Source of the DNA: Pseudoalteromonas luteoviolacea NCIMB 1944
Lineage (GTDB): Bacteria > Pseudomonadota > Gammaproteobacteria > Enterobacterales > Alteromonadaceae
NCBI RefSeq assembly: GCF_001625565.1
Contig: NZ_AUXS01000097.1
Location: 62,001-126,000 of the forward strand
Length of the DNA: 64,000 nucleotides
Reading direction: 5' to 3'
Shown piece after piece: positions 44,091-53,079 of this stretch; the stretch's first letter is position 1, and every line of letters starts with the position of its first letter. The notes beneath the pieces are model-generated. The model searched no databases. It was given only the letters and a program-made list of their open reading frames with translations, and was not told the origin of the DNA. The position numbers were made by a program, and so were the translations under genes.

Positions 44091-44612
44091 CTAGTTAATG
44101 AGCCAAGATTGGCCTTGCTGACTGGCGTCTAGTTCCCAGCTATACACTAAAGGCTCTTTTGTTGTGCTGTAAAACCAAATTTCCGCTTTAAGTTTTTGCT
44201 CAGCATGAGGCAATTGGATCTGAGCTGAAAAGCCTGAGCTATCGAGTGGGGCACGTAAAAAGCAGTTGTCTGCATTGGTAATGCTCTCTCCTTGTTTGCA
44301 GATATTAACAAATGCACGCTCACTAACTAAATTTTCGCCTAAGGTGACCTGTAACGATACATTGCTTCTAAAGTCAAACGATTGGTCAACTTCCATACTA
44401 CCGATCCCCTCTACCTGACTAGTTTCACTTGTATTGTCGCTAGCTTGTGCATTTTCCGGTATAGCTGTGTCGCCATTTGCTTTTGTCGGTGTGGAAGTTA
44501 CAGTATTCGAAGCGACTGATGCACTAGAGTTGCTTTGTCCGTCTGCGCCACCAGAACCGCCGCCACATGCAGTTAATGTAAAAGTCATTAAAGTGATGAT
44601 GAACTTGTTCAT
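44091..44612 (-). CDS. Lipoprotein partner of the LruC-domain protein
   Basis: The protein has 173 residues. The lipobox LTAC (Cys16) is followed by GGGSGG and a Ser/Thr/Asn-rich linker to about residue 75. Then comes a beta-rich domain with one Cys pair (FVNICKQGESITNADNCFL). The C-terminus ends in a Trp-containing strand. It follows the LruC/GEVED gene by nine bases on the same strand, so the two are probably made together. No family is recognised; an envelope location is supported by the lipobox. Confidence 0.65.
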   Translation of the reverse strand: MNKFIITLMTFTLTACGGGSGGADGQSNSSASVASNTVTSTPTKANGDTAIPENAQASDNTSETSQVEGIGSMEVDQSFDFRSNVSLQVTLGENLVSERAFVNICKQGESITNADNCFLRAPLDSSGFSAQIQLPHAEQKLKAEIWFYSTTKEPLVYSWELDASQQGQSWLIN

Positions 44613-44621
44613 GGTTTACTC

Positions 44622-46688
44622 CTAGTTTTGAGCTGCGTTATTAATGGTGTACTGGTAATTAGCCACTGGGTTTTCAAACCAAGTCACGTTTTTTTCACCA
44701 GTAGAAGAGGCAAATTCGACAAACTCTGGGTATGCTATGGACATGTCGACTCTTTCTTTTGGGTGTTGCCAATCTGTGTTGATGATTAATGCCCAAGGCA
44801 AGCCACTGGCTGTTTGAAAATAACCATTGGTTGTTGATGTATCATCACCTTGATCTAAGTAGCTGTTGTCAAATGCTTCTGTTGGGCTTTGATTCTTTAA
44901 ATGCACCTCCCATCCGCGACCATTATTTGAGTCAACATAGGGGCCGTGATAGTGACCGTTTACCGCAAATATAAAGGGGTCTAGCTTGTCTACAGTTGCA
45001 ATACTTGCGTTGTAACTAGTAGCGAGCGGCAGCGTTAATTCGAACGGAATGGGTGAGCGTTGGATGTCGCTGCAACCTTCTTCTGTTCTAAAGAATTTAC
45101 ATCCTTCTTGAGTTGGCACCATGTCTCTTGTGTTTGTAAAAATGACTGCGATAGCTTCATTGCGGTTCGCTTCAAGTGGACTATGTTGTGCAGCAGAACC
45201 ATCAATTGTCAGTTGTAACCCAGCCTCATTTACATGGCTACGAGCGATATCTTTGAAGCGGATTGCAAATGCATTGTGGTATCCTGCGCCGACGGCCATA
45301 AGTGCACCTTCTACTTTGTATTGAACAACCTGATTACCAACTTGACCTGTAGTCGTTCTATATCTGACAACAACATCATTGAAATCGTAGTCACCAGTTT
45401 GAGGCCATAGGTCTTCAAATGCTGCTGTTTGCCACGCGGTAGATGATTCAATCAAGCTGCTCGCTACTACGCTGACGGCAATATCTTCTACTTCACCATT
45501 GCCGACCCCACCAGTTGGCGCAATGTCACTGTTGTTTGATACTCTAAACCGTGCCCAAGTGTTGCCCTCAACAGCATCAACCGGGACCGGTACTAACACG
45601 CGGTTTTCACCGGTCACACCTGAAAACCCGCTGATAATTCTTTCAGATGATTGGAATTGACCATCTTGGTTCCAGTCTATCCACGCATTGACAAAGCCGT
45701 TAGTTGACAGAGTGAATGAAATCAGTGCGTCATACCCAGTTTCAATACTTGTAACAAAGCTTACGCCATTGTCGTCATCTTGCGCTTTTGGTAAATGTTC
45801 TGCACTAACACTGTCACCAAAATAGAGGTCACCTACGCTGTGGCGAGCACCGTTTTCGTTCAATGATGTGCCGTAGCTGTCAGGCGCATCTCCATAATCC
45901 ATCGTGGGGTCTTCTCCTTCGTCAATGATAGGTGCAGTTGCACAGCGTGCACCATCATTGGTATTTGAGATTGGACCATAAGCAAATAACTGTGTATTTG
46001 ATGGATCTTCAATGTTTACTCGGTAAATGTGACCGTCTTGATTACGACTAATGTAGAAGTTGTTCTCAACATCAAAGTACACAGCACCAAAAGTGCCTGA
46101 CTGTCCGACGTTACCAAGGGAGGTGCTAGCGCCTGTAGTGACATTGATACGGTGTAAATTGCCCGCACTGTCCACACTGTATGCAAGGCCTGCTTCTCCG
46201 TTTGGTGCAAATGCCATATCAAAGATGTTTAAGTTGAGCGCACTGCCATTGATCACGCGTGTGGCTTGCAGGTAGTCGCCGCTGTTTTCGTCCAAAGATA
46301 CACGGTATAAGCCATATGAACCTCCCTTTTTATATACATAGTAGGCATTTTCATGGATAGCGACGTCACCGACATAAAAATTGGTATCAGGGAACCCAGT
46401 TGTGGTAACTGCTTCTAAATTGTAGTCTTTCCCGACTCGACCTACATCTTTGCGACTATAGTCCCACCCGTATAAGTATCTGTCATGAAGACTAAAGCCA
46501 AAGCCGTTCAACTTGTTATTAGTTCCTACATTTTGGGCAAATTCATTGTAAGCCCCTGAAACTAAATTGACGCCATACATAGAGGCTGTACTGCCTTGCA
46601 CTAAGAACGCTTTAGACGGGCACGTATCGAAAGGGGTTGCACTGACACCTGCCGACAGCAAACATAAGCTGAGTAATCTGTATTTCAT
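44622..46688 (-). CDS. Secreted protein with GEVED and LruC domains
   Basis: This 688-residue exported protein starts at ATG 46688 with GGAGAG upstream, giving a clean signal peptide (YRLLSLCLLSAGVSA). Residues about 25-255 look like a DUF6923-type propeller (VYKKGGSYGLYRVSLDENSG and related repeats). A GEVED domain follows (DYGDAPDSYGTSLNENGARHSVG, WIDWNQDGQF, GEVEDIAVSV). From about residue 425 the LruC domain begins (WPQTGDYDFNDVVVRYR). LruC-domain proteins are surface or secreted proteins of uncertain role, common in Vibrio, Shewanella and Bacteroidota. A lipoprotein gene follows directly. Confidence 0.78.
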   Translation of the reverse strand: MKYRLLSLCLLSAGVSATPFDTCPSKAFLVQGSTASMYGVNLVSGAYNEFAQNVGTNNKLNGFGFSLHDRYLYGWDYSRKDVGRVGKDYNLEAVTTTGFPDTNFYVGDVAIHENAYYVYKKGGSYGLYRVSLDENSGDYLQATRVINGSALNLNIFDMAFAPNGEAGLAYSVDSAGNLHRINVTTGASTSLGNVGQSGTFGAVYFDVENNFYISRNQDGHIYRVNIEDPSNTQLFAYGPISNTNDGARCATAPIIDEGEDPTMDYGDAPDSYGTSLNENGARHSVGDLYFGDSVSAEHLPKAQDDDNGVSFVTSIETGYDALISFTLSTNGFVNAWIDWNQDGQFQSSERIISGFSGVTGENRVLVPVPVDAVEGNTWARFRVSNNSDIAPTGGVGNGEVEDIAVSVVASSLIESSTAWQTAAFEDLWPQTGDYDFNDVVVRYRTTTGQVGNQVVQYKVEGALMAVGAGYHNAFAIRFKDIARSHVNEAGLQLTIDGSAAQHSPLEANRNEAIAVIFTNTRDMVPTQEGCKFFRTEEGCSDIQRSPIPFELTLPLATSYNASIATVDKLDPFIFAVNGHYHGPYVDSNNGRGWEVHLKNQSPTEAFDNSYLDQGDDTSTTNGYFQTASGLPWALIINTDWQHPKERVDMSIAYPEFVEFASSTGEKNVTWFENPVANYQYTINNAAQN

Positions 46689-47002
46689 GTCTCTCTCCAA
46701 CATATAAATTAGCTACGTTTGAGTTTGCAATTGAGATGCCAAATTTAAGTTGTTGAATTTGCTTGTATTTTTTTTGTTTTTTTAAAATGAAATTGCAATT
46801 TGCGATGCCATTTAAAAATTTAGAATATCATTTTGATAAAAAGGGAATGCACCAAAAAAAACGGTTAAGTTGTTAAAAATAATACAAAATATTTGAGTTA
46901 ACGGTTTGGTGACTTTTTCTAAAAAGGGAGGTGGTTTACTTAAACTAGCCTTGCCTGCTTAAGCCGGGTAGGAGTTGAAAAAATAGTGCGGTGATAAGGT
47001 AA
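46689..47002. other. Intergenic region with an imperfect direct repeat
   Basis: A TTGCAATT..GATGCC..AAATTTA-type element occurs near 46723-46747 and again near 46794-46822. The copies could be binding sites for the LruC-gene promoter. Otherwise the sequence is very AT-rich and no gene was seen. Confidence 0.35.
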
Positions 47003-47033
47003 AAAAGCCTTCATCGTGAACAGAAGGCTTTTA
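47003..47033 (-). terminator. Terminator of the trypsin-like protease gene
   Basis: AAAAGCCTTC, a loop of about ten bases and GAAGGCTTTT form a stem that on the minus strand ends in a run of six T, 25 bases past the protease stop. Confidence 0.85.
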
Positions 47034-47057
47034 TTATTTATCTCGAGTTTAGAGAGC

Positions 47058-49616
47058 TTATTTTACCATCAAGCGTCTGAACCCTACTAAAGAGAGAATG
47101 AACAAGCTGATAATGCCAAAAGAACCACTTGAACCGTTATCTTTTTCAACTGCTTGAGTCGTGTCATTAGCCTTAGCTGCAGGCGCTTTTACTGTGATGC
47201 TCATATTCTGCGAGTGAGTAAGACCAAATGAGTCCGTCACCGTGAATGTAAATTCAAGCGTTTCGTCTTGAGTCACAGCTGGTGCTTTAAACGTGAGTTG
47301 CGCTTCGTCTTCCGGTAGGTCTACTGCTGTACCTGAGTTTTGCACCCAACTATAAACCATGCCGTCACCATCAGGATCTTCTGCCGTGGCAATAATGGTA
47401 ACCTCATCGCCCACCGAAACACTTTGAGTTTCACTTGTTACAGTGGCTACAGGGGCATTATTTTTGCTGATGTTTACTTTAAGCAAGTCAGTGGTGCTTG
47501 CCCCAAAGCTATCAGTTGCAGTTAACTGGTAGATGATTGTCAAATCTTGAAGCGCTTTGTCAGCTTTCATAGCCACACTGGCTTTGTCGCCAACCACTTC
47601 ATTTTGCGCTGACAATTTAACCCAAGAATAAGTGATTGCATCCCCCTCAGGATCTGTCGATGGTGATGCATCCAATGTAAATTCTACTTCGCTTCTTACG
47701 TTGATTTCGTCTTGTGCAAACATAATCACTGGGGCTTTATTCGCGGTGATGTAGACTGTGACCTGTGCACTGGTCGCTGCACCATACTCGTCAGTGACAG
47801 TTACCTGATATGTTTTAGTTTCATCAAGGGCTACTTTTTCTGCAGTGATGGCGAGCATGGCCTCTTCACCTAGCACAGTTTCCGAATCAGCCAAGTCGAC
47901 CCACTGATATGAGATTTGATCTTGATCTGCATCTACAGACTGGCTTGCATCGAGTACAAATTCATGTTCACTTCGTACATTAATTTCAGTTTGTGTGAGC
48001 ACAACTTGCGGATCTGCGTTTAAAAAGTTTGTAGAGATATTCTTTAAGATAACATTATCGGTACCTGCAGAAACGGAACCATCTTTTGAATACTTAAATA
48101 TAATACGGTTGAGACCCTCATCTAAATTCACTGTTAAACTCTCGAATGTGCTCGGATCACCACTAATATTAACTAGCTCTTTACCGTTATGATGCACAGT
48201 TAGAAAGTCGAAATTTTGCTCACTGGAGATGAGATAATCAAAATTAAACTCGTTAATGCGAGAGTCGTTAACTTCTGCTTCTGCGACTAAATAAGTCGTT
48301 TGCGTGCCTGATGTGATTTCTGGGTTTTCGTTTTGATCTGAAATGTCACCACTGACCAATACATGTTCGCCAGCGTTAGTGATATCTGTTTTCCATGTCG
48401 CATCGCCACCAGTAGACCATTGAATAATTGTGGAGGTAGACATGTGCTCAGCTATATTGTTGTCAGTCTGAGCGACTTTATAAAAGCTAAAGTTTTCAGT
48501 GAATACACTGTCTGTTGGTGCTGTTATCGTTACATCGATATCGTAATTACCATACTTGACCTCATCAAGTGTAAGAATAGAAAAGGTACATTCTTGACTA
48601 GGTTGTAGTGTTGAATTTGAACAGTTATGGCCAATCACGAGATTGTCTGAGTGATTTTGTAATCTAAAATCAGAAATGCTGATAGCGTAGTCTAGGGTAT
48701 TCTTAAATGTCCCGTCTATTTGTGCCGAAGGTTGGTCTGGAATAATAGCGATGGTGCTGTCTGTATTAAATCCAAAGTCAGTTAATTTAGTTTGAGTCCA
48801 AAACTCTAAAGATGCGACATCGGCGTAAACACCAGGTTTATTTGGTAGTGCACAACCTTCACCCCAGCTAACAACTCCGACTTGGACCCACTCGTCATTT
48901 CGCTGCACTATAAGAGGCCCGCCACTGTCACCTTGACAAGAGTCTTTACCACCATCTTCTAACCCAGCACACATCATGGTATCTGATATATCACCATTGT
49001 AATGGTTGCTATCATTACAAATTTCGTTAGACACGTAGGGAACGTCAACTTCACGTAACTTAGAGGGGCTTTCACCGCCAGAGCTAAGTCGGCCCCAGCC
49101 CATGACTTTTAAATTTTCACCGGAGGAGATGCTCGCTCTTACTTGTGCATCTGCTAGCTTAATTGGTGCTATGTTTTCAACTGGTCGGTCTAGCTCCAAA
49201 ACGGCAATATCATTATTGTATTGGTAAGAATGATTGTATTGCTCATGCATCACAATCTTGGTGACTTGATATGTTTGCCATTGTGATGCTTCAGAAAGAT
49301 CATGACCTTCAAATTTTACAGTAAATTCATTGGCTTGCCAGTGTTCTACACAGTGACTAGCAGTCAGTACTTTATTGTCGCCTATAAAGGATAAACCACA
49401 CCAATGTGTACCATTAAGGTTTAGGCTCCCCATAAAGGGATATGAAAAAGGAGCAGCCTCCTCTCCACCGACAATGCGAGGTTCCATATGGTTCATCAAC
49501 TGAGACGTACTCTGAGTCGAAACCTGTTTTAAAGGGGAGATTTTATCAATGGCATAGCCTGCAATTGGTGCTGCCGCCGTGGCAAGAAGAATAACTCCCT
49601 GTATTTTACCGAGCAT
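47058..49616 (-). CDS. Trypsin-like serine protease with PKD-like repeats and GlyGly-CTERM anchor
   Basis: This is an 852-residue secreted protease. The signal peptide starts at ATG 49616 with AAGGA upstream. An activation site RIVGGEEA precedes the S1 domain. The triad is His88 (LTASHCVEH), Asp136 (NNDIAVLELD) and Ser231 (DSCQGDSGGPL). Residues about 560-820 are three Ig/PKD-like repeats (ASQSVDADQDQISYQWVD and two relatives). The C-terminus has a Gly/Ser motif, a membrane helix (FGIISLFILSLVGF) and a basic end, the GlyGly-CTERM signal cut by rhombosortase in type II secretion bacteria. Surface anchoring or release is inferred. Confidence 0.87.
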   Translation of the reverse strand: MLGKIQGVILLATAAAPIAGYAIDKISPLKQVSTQSTSQLMNHMEPRIVGGEEAAPFSYPFMGSLNLNGTHWCGLSFIGDNKVLTASHCVEHWQANEFTVKFEGHDLSEASQWQTYQVTKIVMHEQYNHSYQYNNDIAVLELDRPVENIAPIKLADAQVRASISSGENLKVMGWGRLSSGGESPSKLREVDVPYVSNEICNDSNHYNGDISDTMMCAGLEDGGKDSCQGDSGGPLIVQRNDEWVQVGVVSWGEGCALPNKPGVYADVASLEFWTQTKLTDFGFNTDSTIAIIPDQPSAQIDGTFKNTLDYAISISDFRLQNHSDNLVIGHNCSNSTLQPSQECTFSILTLDEVKYGNYDIDVTITAPTDSVFTENFSFYKVAQTDNNIAEHMSTSTIIQWSTGGDATWKTDITNAGEHVLVSGDISDQNENPEITSGTQTTYLVAEAEVNDSRINEFNFDYLISSEQNFDFLTVHHNGKELVNISGDPSTFESLTVNLDEGLNRIIFKYSKDGSVSAGTDNVILKNISTNFLNADPQVVLTQTEINVRSEHEFVLDASQSVDADQDQISYQWVDLADSETVLGEEAMLAITAEKVALDETKTYQVTVTDEYGAATSAQVTVYITANKAPVIMFAQDEINVRSEVEFTLDASPSTDPEGDAITYSWVKLSAQNEVVGDKASVAMKADKALQDLTIIYQLTATDSFGASTTDLLKVNISKNNAPVATVTSETQSVSVGDEVTIIATAEDPDGDGMVYSWVQNSGTAVDLPEDEAQLTFKAPAVTQDETLEFTFTVTDSFGLTHSQNMSITVKAPAAKANDTTQAVEKDNGSSGSFGIISLFILSLVGFRRLMVK

Positions 49617-49858
49617 AACTTTTCCTTTAAATTGTAATGTGTTGAATTTCATGGGTAATTTACACTTGTGTGTGCTTTGTTAAGTCGTTGTTGAATTATG
49701 TTTATTGCTTATTCTACAATCTAATATGTTCCATTTAAAGATACAATTGCTAAATCCGCATCAATTTTTATGACAAATATATAAAACTAGATTATGTTAG
49801 GCACAGTATAAATTGTATTAAATGCCAGTTAGGTTAAATAAGACCTCAAGGAGAAAGA

Positions 49859-50251
49859 ATGAAATTTGAACAATTATTGAGCCACTTTGATACCGGTATC
49901 TGCATTGATCAGCTGCAAAAGGAGTCCTTATTGGACTTGGCTTTACTATTTATCGGTGTTGACGGCAAAATTGATGAAAGCGAAAAGCGTGTTGTATATG
50001 AATGGGCCAATCAATTGCAGTGGAATTCAACAATCGCACTAGAAGATTATTTGGAAGACAGCCTAAGTAAATCCATTTTGGCAGTACAACAAAATGACAT
50101 AGAGTCATTTATTCAGCATCGAATGCGTCATATTGTGGATGCGCCTATGAGAAAGTTTGTAAAAGAACTTGTAATCAAAGTGATTGAAGCCGATGGGAAT
50201 GTGGATCAAGCAGAGCAACGCGCGCTGGCTATTTTAGAAGCTGAACTATAA
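49859..50251 (+). CDS. TerB-family protein
   Basis: This 130-residue all-helical protein contains two TerB-like acidic repeats, FIGVDGKIDESEKRVVYEWA near residue 31 and VIEADGNVDQAEQRALAILE near the C-terminus. The family is linked to tellurite resistance and envelope stress, but single members such as this one are uncharacterised. AAGGAGAAAGA lies directly upstream of the ATG. It is convergent with the COG0523 gene across a shared terminator and is not part of a ter operon. Confidence 0.78.
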   Translation: MKFEQLLSHFDTGICIDQLQKESLLDLALLFIGVDGKIDESEKRVVYEWANQLQWNSTIALEDYLEDSLSKSILAVQQNDIESFIQHRMRHIVDAPMRKFVKELVIKVIEADGNVDQAEQRALAILEAEL

Positions 50252-50264
50252 CTCGGCATTTTAA

Positions 50265-50296
50265 AAAGGCAGGGCAGTTAAACTGAACCTGCCTTT
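50265..50296. terminator. Bidirectional terminator between TerB and COG0523 genes
   Basis: AAAGGCAGG and CCTGCCTTT flank an inner CAGTT/AACTG pairing. A and T runs on both sides let it serve both convergent genes. Confidence 0.85.
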
Positions 50297-50303
50297 AATA
50301 ACA

Positions 50304-51512
50304 CTAATTATTTACCCATTGCGGGAAAGGATCAGGCAATGTGGTCCATAACTGCATTCCAAGCGCCATTTCTTCTTCAGAGAGTAAGCAGTTGTCCAGC
50401 ATCTCAATGATTGCTTGTTTATCAAGCTTTTGACCAATAAATACAAGCTCTTGGCGCATATCTCCAAAAGGTTCTTCCCACATCGCTTGTATTGCGTCGA
50501 GATAGTCAGGATCTGTCGGCCATTGCTCTTGTGGTACCGCTTTCCAAAATAGGCCCGCCATGCCGTATTGGGCCATGCCTCCAGCTTGATTCCAGCTGCC
50601 AGCATATTGAGGACGCGAGGCTAACCAAAAAAAGCCTTTTGAACGTATGAGTTTACCTTCTTTGTCTATATTATGCAGAAACTCATAAAACCTCTGTGGA
50701 TGAAAAGGTATTCTGGCGGTGTACGTAAAGCTGCTGATCCCAAACTCTTCGGTTTCCGGCACGTGCTCGCCGCGAAGCTCTTTTAGCCAGCCTGGCGCTA
50801 GCTGCGCTTTTTCAAAGCTAAATTTTCCAGTTGCGAGAATTTGTTCTAGGGGAACTTGACCATTGAGCGCTGGAATTTGCTTGGCTTCAGTATTGAGGGT
50901 ACTTAAGATACTTTGCAAGCGGCGCAGCTCGGTAGGAGAGACCAAATCGGTTTTGCTAATGACAATCACATCTGCAAACTCTATTTGATCTACCAATAAA
51001 TCAGCGACATTACGGAGGTCATCCTCCCCTAAGTTTTCGCCAACTTCTTGCAATGATCTGGCTTGATCGTAGTCATTTAAGAAATTGAGTGCATCTACCA
51101 CAGTGACCATGGTATCTAAAGTTGCGATGTGAGAGAGGCTTTGTCCTTGCTCGTCCATAAATGTGAAAGTTTCAGCGACTGGCAGAGGTTCTGAAATTCC
51201 CGTCGACTCAATGACTAGATAGTCATATTTACCATCTTTAGCAAGCTGGTTTATCTCTTCGAGTAAGTCTTCTCTCAGTGTACAACAAATACAACCATTA
51301 CTCATTTCGACTAACTTTTCTTCAGCACGATTAAAGCCAATTTCATTTTTAACGGTTGCGGCGTCGATATTGATCTCACTCATATCGTTTACAATAACGG
51401 CAATTTTTAACCCATCTCGATTATTGAGTATGTGGTTAAGTAGTGTTGTTTTACCCGCTCCAAGAAAACCGGAAAGCACTGTAACAGGTAATTTTGACGG
51501 TGTATGTGGCAT
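50304..51512 (-). CDS. COG0523 GTPase (ZigA/YciC-like zinc metallochaperone)
   Basis: COG0523 proteins are GTP-driven metal chaperones. Zur-controlled members are thought to deliver scarce zinc to essential enzymes. The 402-residue protein shows Walker A GFLGAGKTT (15-23), the metal motif GCICCT (Cys74, Cys76, Cys77), ESTGISEPLPV and SKTDLV, and a C-terminal CobW domain (residues about 265-395, RFYEFLHNIDKEGKL). It lies 48 bases behind dksA2, under one Zur box at 52000. This dksA2-COG0523 pairing resembles the PA5535-PA5536 locus of Pseudomonas aeruginosa, which supports a zinc role. Confidence 0.9.
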   Translation of the reverse strand: MPHTPSKLPVTVLSGFLGAGKTTLLNHILNNRDGLKIAVIVNDMSEINIDAATVKNEIGFNRAEEKLVEMSNGCICCTLREDLLEEINQLAKDGKYDYLVIESTGISEPLPVAETFTFMDEQGQSLSHIATLDTMVTVVDALNFLNDYDQARSLQEVGENLGEDDLRNVADLLVDQIEFADVIVISKTDLVSPTELRRLQSILSTLNTEAKQIPALNGQVPLEQILATGKFSFEKAQLAPGWLKELRGEHVPETEEFGISSFTYTARIPFHPQRFYEFLHNIDKEGKLIRSKGFFWLASRPQYAGSWNQAGGMAQYGMAGLFWKAVPQEQWPTDPDYLDAIQAMWEEPFGDMRQELVFIGQKLDKQAIIEMLDNCLLSEEEMALGMQLWTTLPDPFPQWVNN

Positions 51513-51560
51513 AACTTGCTACCCTCTTAGTTGCTGTGACAAGAGGCCCGTAGCGTTTAG

Positions 51561-51971
51561 CTACGAGCGGATCATATGTTCCTTCATTTCTTGGCAGGCT
51601 TTGACATCAATACAATACTCTGCCGTTGGCCTTGCCATTAGTCTCTGAATACCAATCGGCTCGCCTGTTTCAAGGCAATATCCATAGGTACCTAATCGAA
51701 TTCGCTCAAGAGAAAGTTGAATTTTGGGCAGGAGCTTTTGCTCTCGCTCGACAATACGCATGAGTAGTTCACAATGTTCCTCCCACGATGCGCGATCATT
51801 AAAGTCGGGCAGATCAGGCGGGTTAAGCATTTCTTCTTTAGCCTCTTTGATCCTTTCTCGGGTCGTGTCATGTAGCTCAATGAGCTTGTCTTTGAAAAAA
51901 GCGAGTTGCTCTTGGTTCATATACTCTGATTCTGCTGCTTGAATCATTTTTTCTTCTGTAGATAAGGTCAT
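51561..51971 (-). CDS. dksA2: DksA2, zinc-independent DksA paralogue
   Basis: DksA binds in the secondary channel of RNA polymerase and works with ppGpp. Canonical DksA has a four-Cys zinc finger. Here the positions read Cys99, Thr102, Cys120 and Val123 (YGYCLETGEPIG and YCIDVKAC), so only two of four ligands remain. Pseudomonas DksA2 also lacks a full set and functions without zinc. The coiled-coil region with DFNDRASWEE keeps the acidic tip (DxxDxA). The ATG at 51971 gives 136 residues. A Zur box sits 29 bases upstream and the COG0523 gene follows. Confidence 0.88.
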   Translation of the reverse strand: MTLSTEEKMIQAAESEYMNQEQLAFFKDKLIELHDTTRERIKEAKEEMLNPPDLPDFNDRASWEEHCELLMRIVEREQKLLPKIQLSLERIRLGTYGYCLETGEPIGIQRLMARPTAEYCIDVKACQEMKEHMIRS

Positions 51972-51999
51972 AACCAATTAGCCATTATTTTGAGTTAAT

Positions 52000-52014
52000 T
52001 GTTATGTTATAACA
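52000..52014 (-). promoter_or_regulatory. Zur box 2 (dksA2-COG0523)
   Basis: TGTTATGTTATAACA matches TGTTATAnTATAACA at 13 of 14 fixed positions and includes the perfect palindrome TTATGTTATAACATAA (52002-52017). It lies 29 bases before dksA2. Confidence 0.87.
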
Positions 52015-52039
52015 TAAATTAAGGTTTTAACCATGAGAT

Positions 52040-52507
52040 TTGCAATGGATGCCTATTCTAAAGGTGTTCATTGATGATCGGCAGTTATCAACACAGCTCA
52101 ATCAAATGGTCTCTGAACTCTCAAACCCAAAAGCGCTCCACCAAGACATTAGCGAATACCTTCAGCTATCAACAGCAGAGCGATGGGATAAAGAGCAAGC
52201 GCCCGACGGTTTAAGTTGGGAGGGGTTAAAAGAGTCGACCAAGGAGCGAAAGACTAAAAACAAAAACTCGATTCTTCGAGAGTATGATTTCCTTCGAGAT
52301 ACGTTGGCTTACTTTGCCAATGATGGTGGCGTTGAGTTTGGTTCTAACCGCGTTCAAGTTGCGCTCATGCAATGAGGTGTCCCTGATGATATGGCATCAG
52401 GTCCGGCGGCTGCGCCTAGTCGTCAGTTTTTAGGACTGAGCAACGAGGGTCAAGACGAAATTATGCAGTTAACAGAAGATTTTATGATGGGCGCTGTGCG
52501 CCTCTGA
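52040..52507 (+). pseudogene. Decayed phage virion-morphogenesis / tail-completion gene (Phage_tail_S-like)
   Basis: The reading frame has the pattern of Mu- and P2-like virion morphogenesis proteins: an N-terminal KVFIDDRQLSTQLNQMV, a middle RWDKEQAPDGLSWEGLKESTKERK, then ILREYDFLRDTLAY and GVEFGSNRVQVALMQ. The frame meets TGA at 52373, in the place where relatives have a residue in the HQxG motif. It then continues in the same frame with GVPDDMASGP and SRQFLGLSNEGQDEI to a second TGA at 52505. A single nonsense mutation, perhaps TGG to TGA, explains this. No ribosome site is seen. It sits directly behind Zur box 2 with no phage neighbours intact. Confidence 0.7.
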
Positions 52508-53079
52508 GAGGCGCAAAGGCGATGGCATGATTGAGGTCAGGTTAAGAGCGTTAACCCCGTTTTGAAACGTTTTCGTAAGTGCTAGTGTAGATACGACAAC
52601 CTAAAAATTAGAAGGACGCCGCTATGTTAGAAAATTTACACCAAATTACCCAAGAACTTACATCGAAGCTGAGAAACAGATGATCATCAGTAAGTCCCCC
52701 TCATTTACATGCGAGTTAGCAGTAAACGGAGGCAACGTGAACATAATTCTGAGCTGGTTGCTCACTTCGCGGACTTTACCGACCTACTAATCCAAATAGA
52801 AGTAAATGCTCCGCGCAACTACTTTAAGTTGAAAATTAATCGGCAAGTAAATCCGTTTGATAGAGCTTCCATTATTTGAATGACATTCGGGGTGTTAACT
52901 CTGTTTTGAAAAGTTTCTATAGTGGGTTTATCAAATCAACCTACTGGACCGATTGGTACTGCAATTCGCAAAGTCACTGACATTGAGAATGATGACAGCG
53001 ATGTAAGCCCTAGCGTGTAGGTGGTTCCTGATGACTTTTTTAAATCCAGTGTAGATGGTCAAACAAAAGTTGTTAAACA
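52508..53079 (+). other. Degenerate phage-derived sequence with internal repeats
   Basis: The region holds only short frames. One of 56 codons (ATG 52709, TGA 52877) has an Arg-rich start and no family. A 19-codon frame starts at 52623 behind AGAAGGA. Two similar 34-base segments occur at 52548-52581 and 52891-52924 (core GTTAAC..GTTTTGAAA..TTT). A frame encoding LSNQPTGP begins near 52925 and recurs at 54288. The block looks like the eroded remainder of several phage genes. Confidence 0.45.
52925..52957 (+). repeat. 33-bp imperfect direct repeat, left copy
   Basis: It differs at only six positions from 54288-54320. Both encode LSNQPTGPxG in one frame. The two copies flank the membrane-protein gene at 53080-54129. 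Confidence 0.6.
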
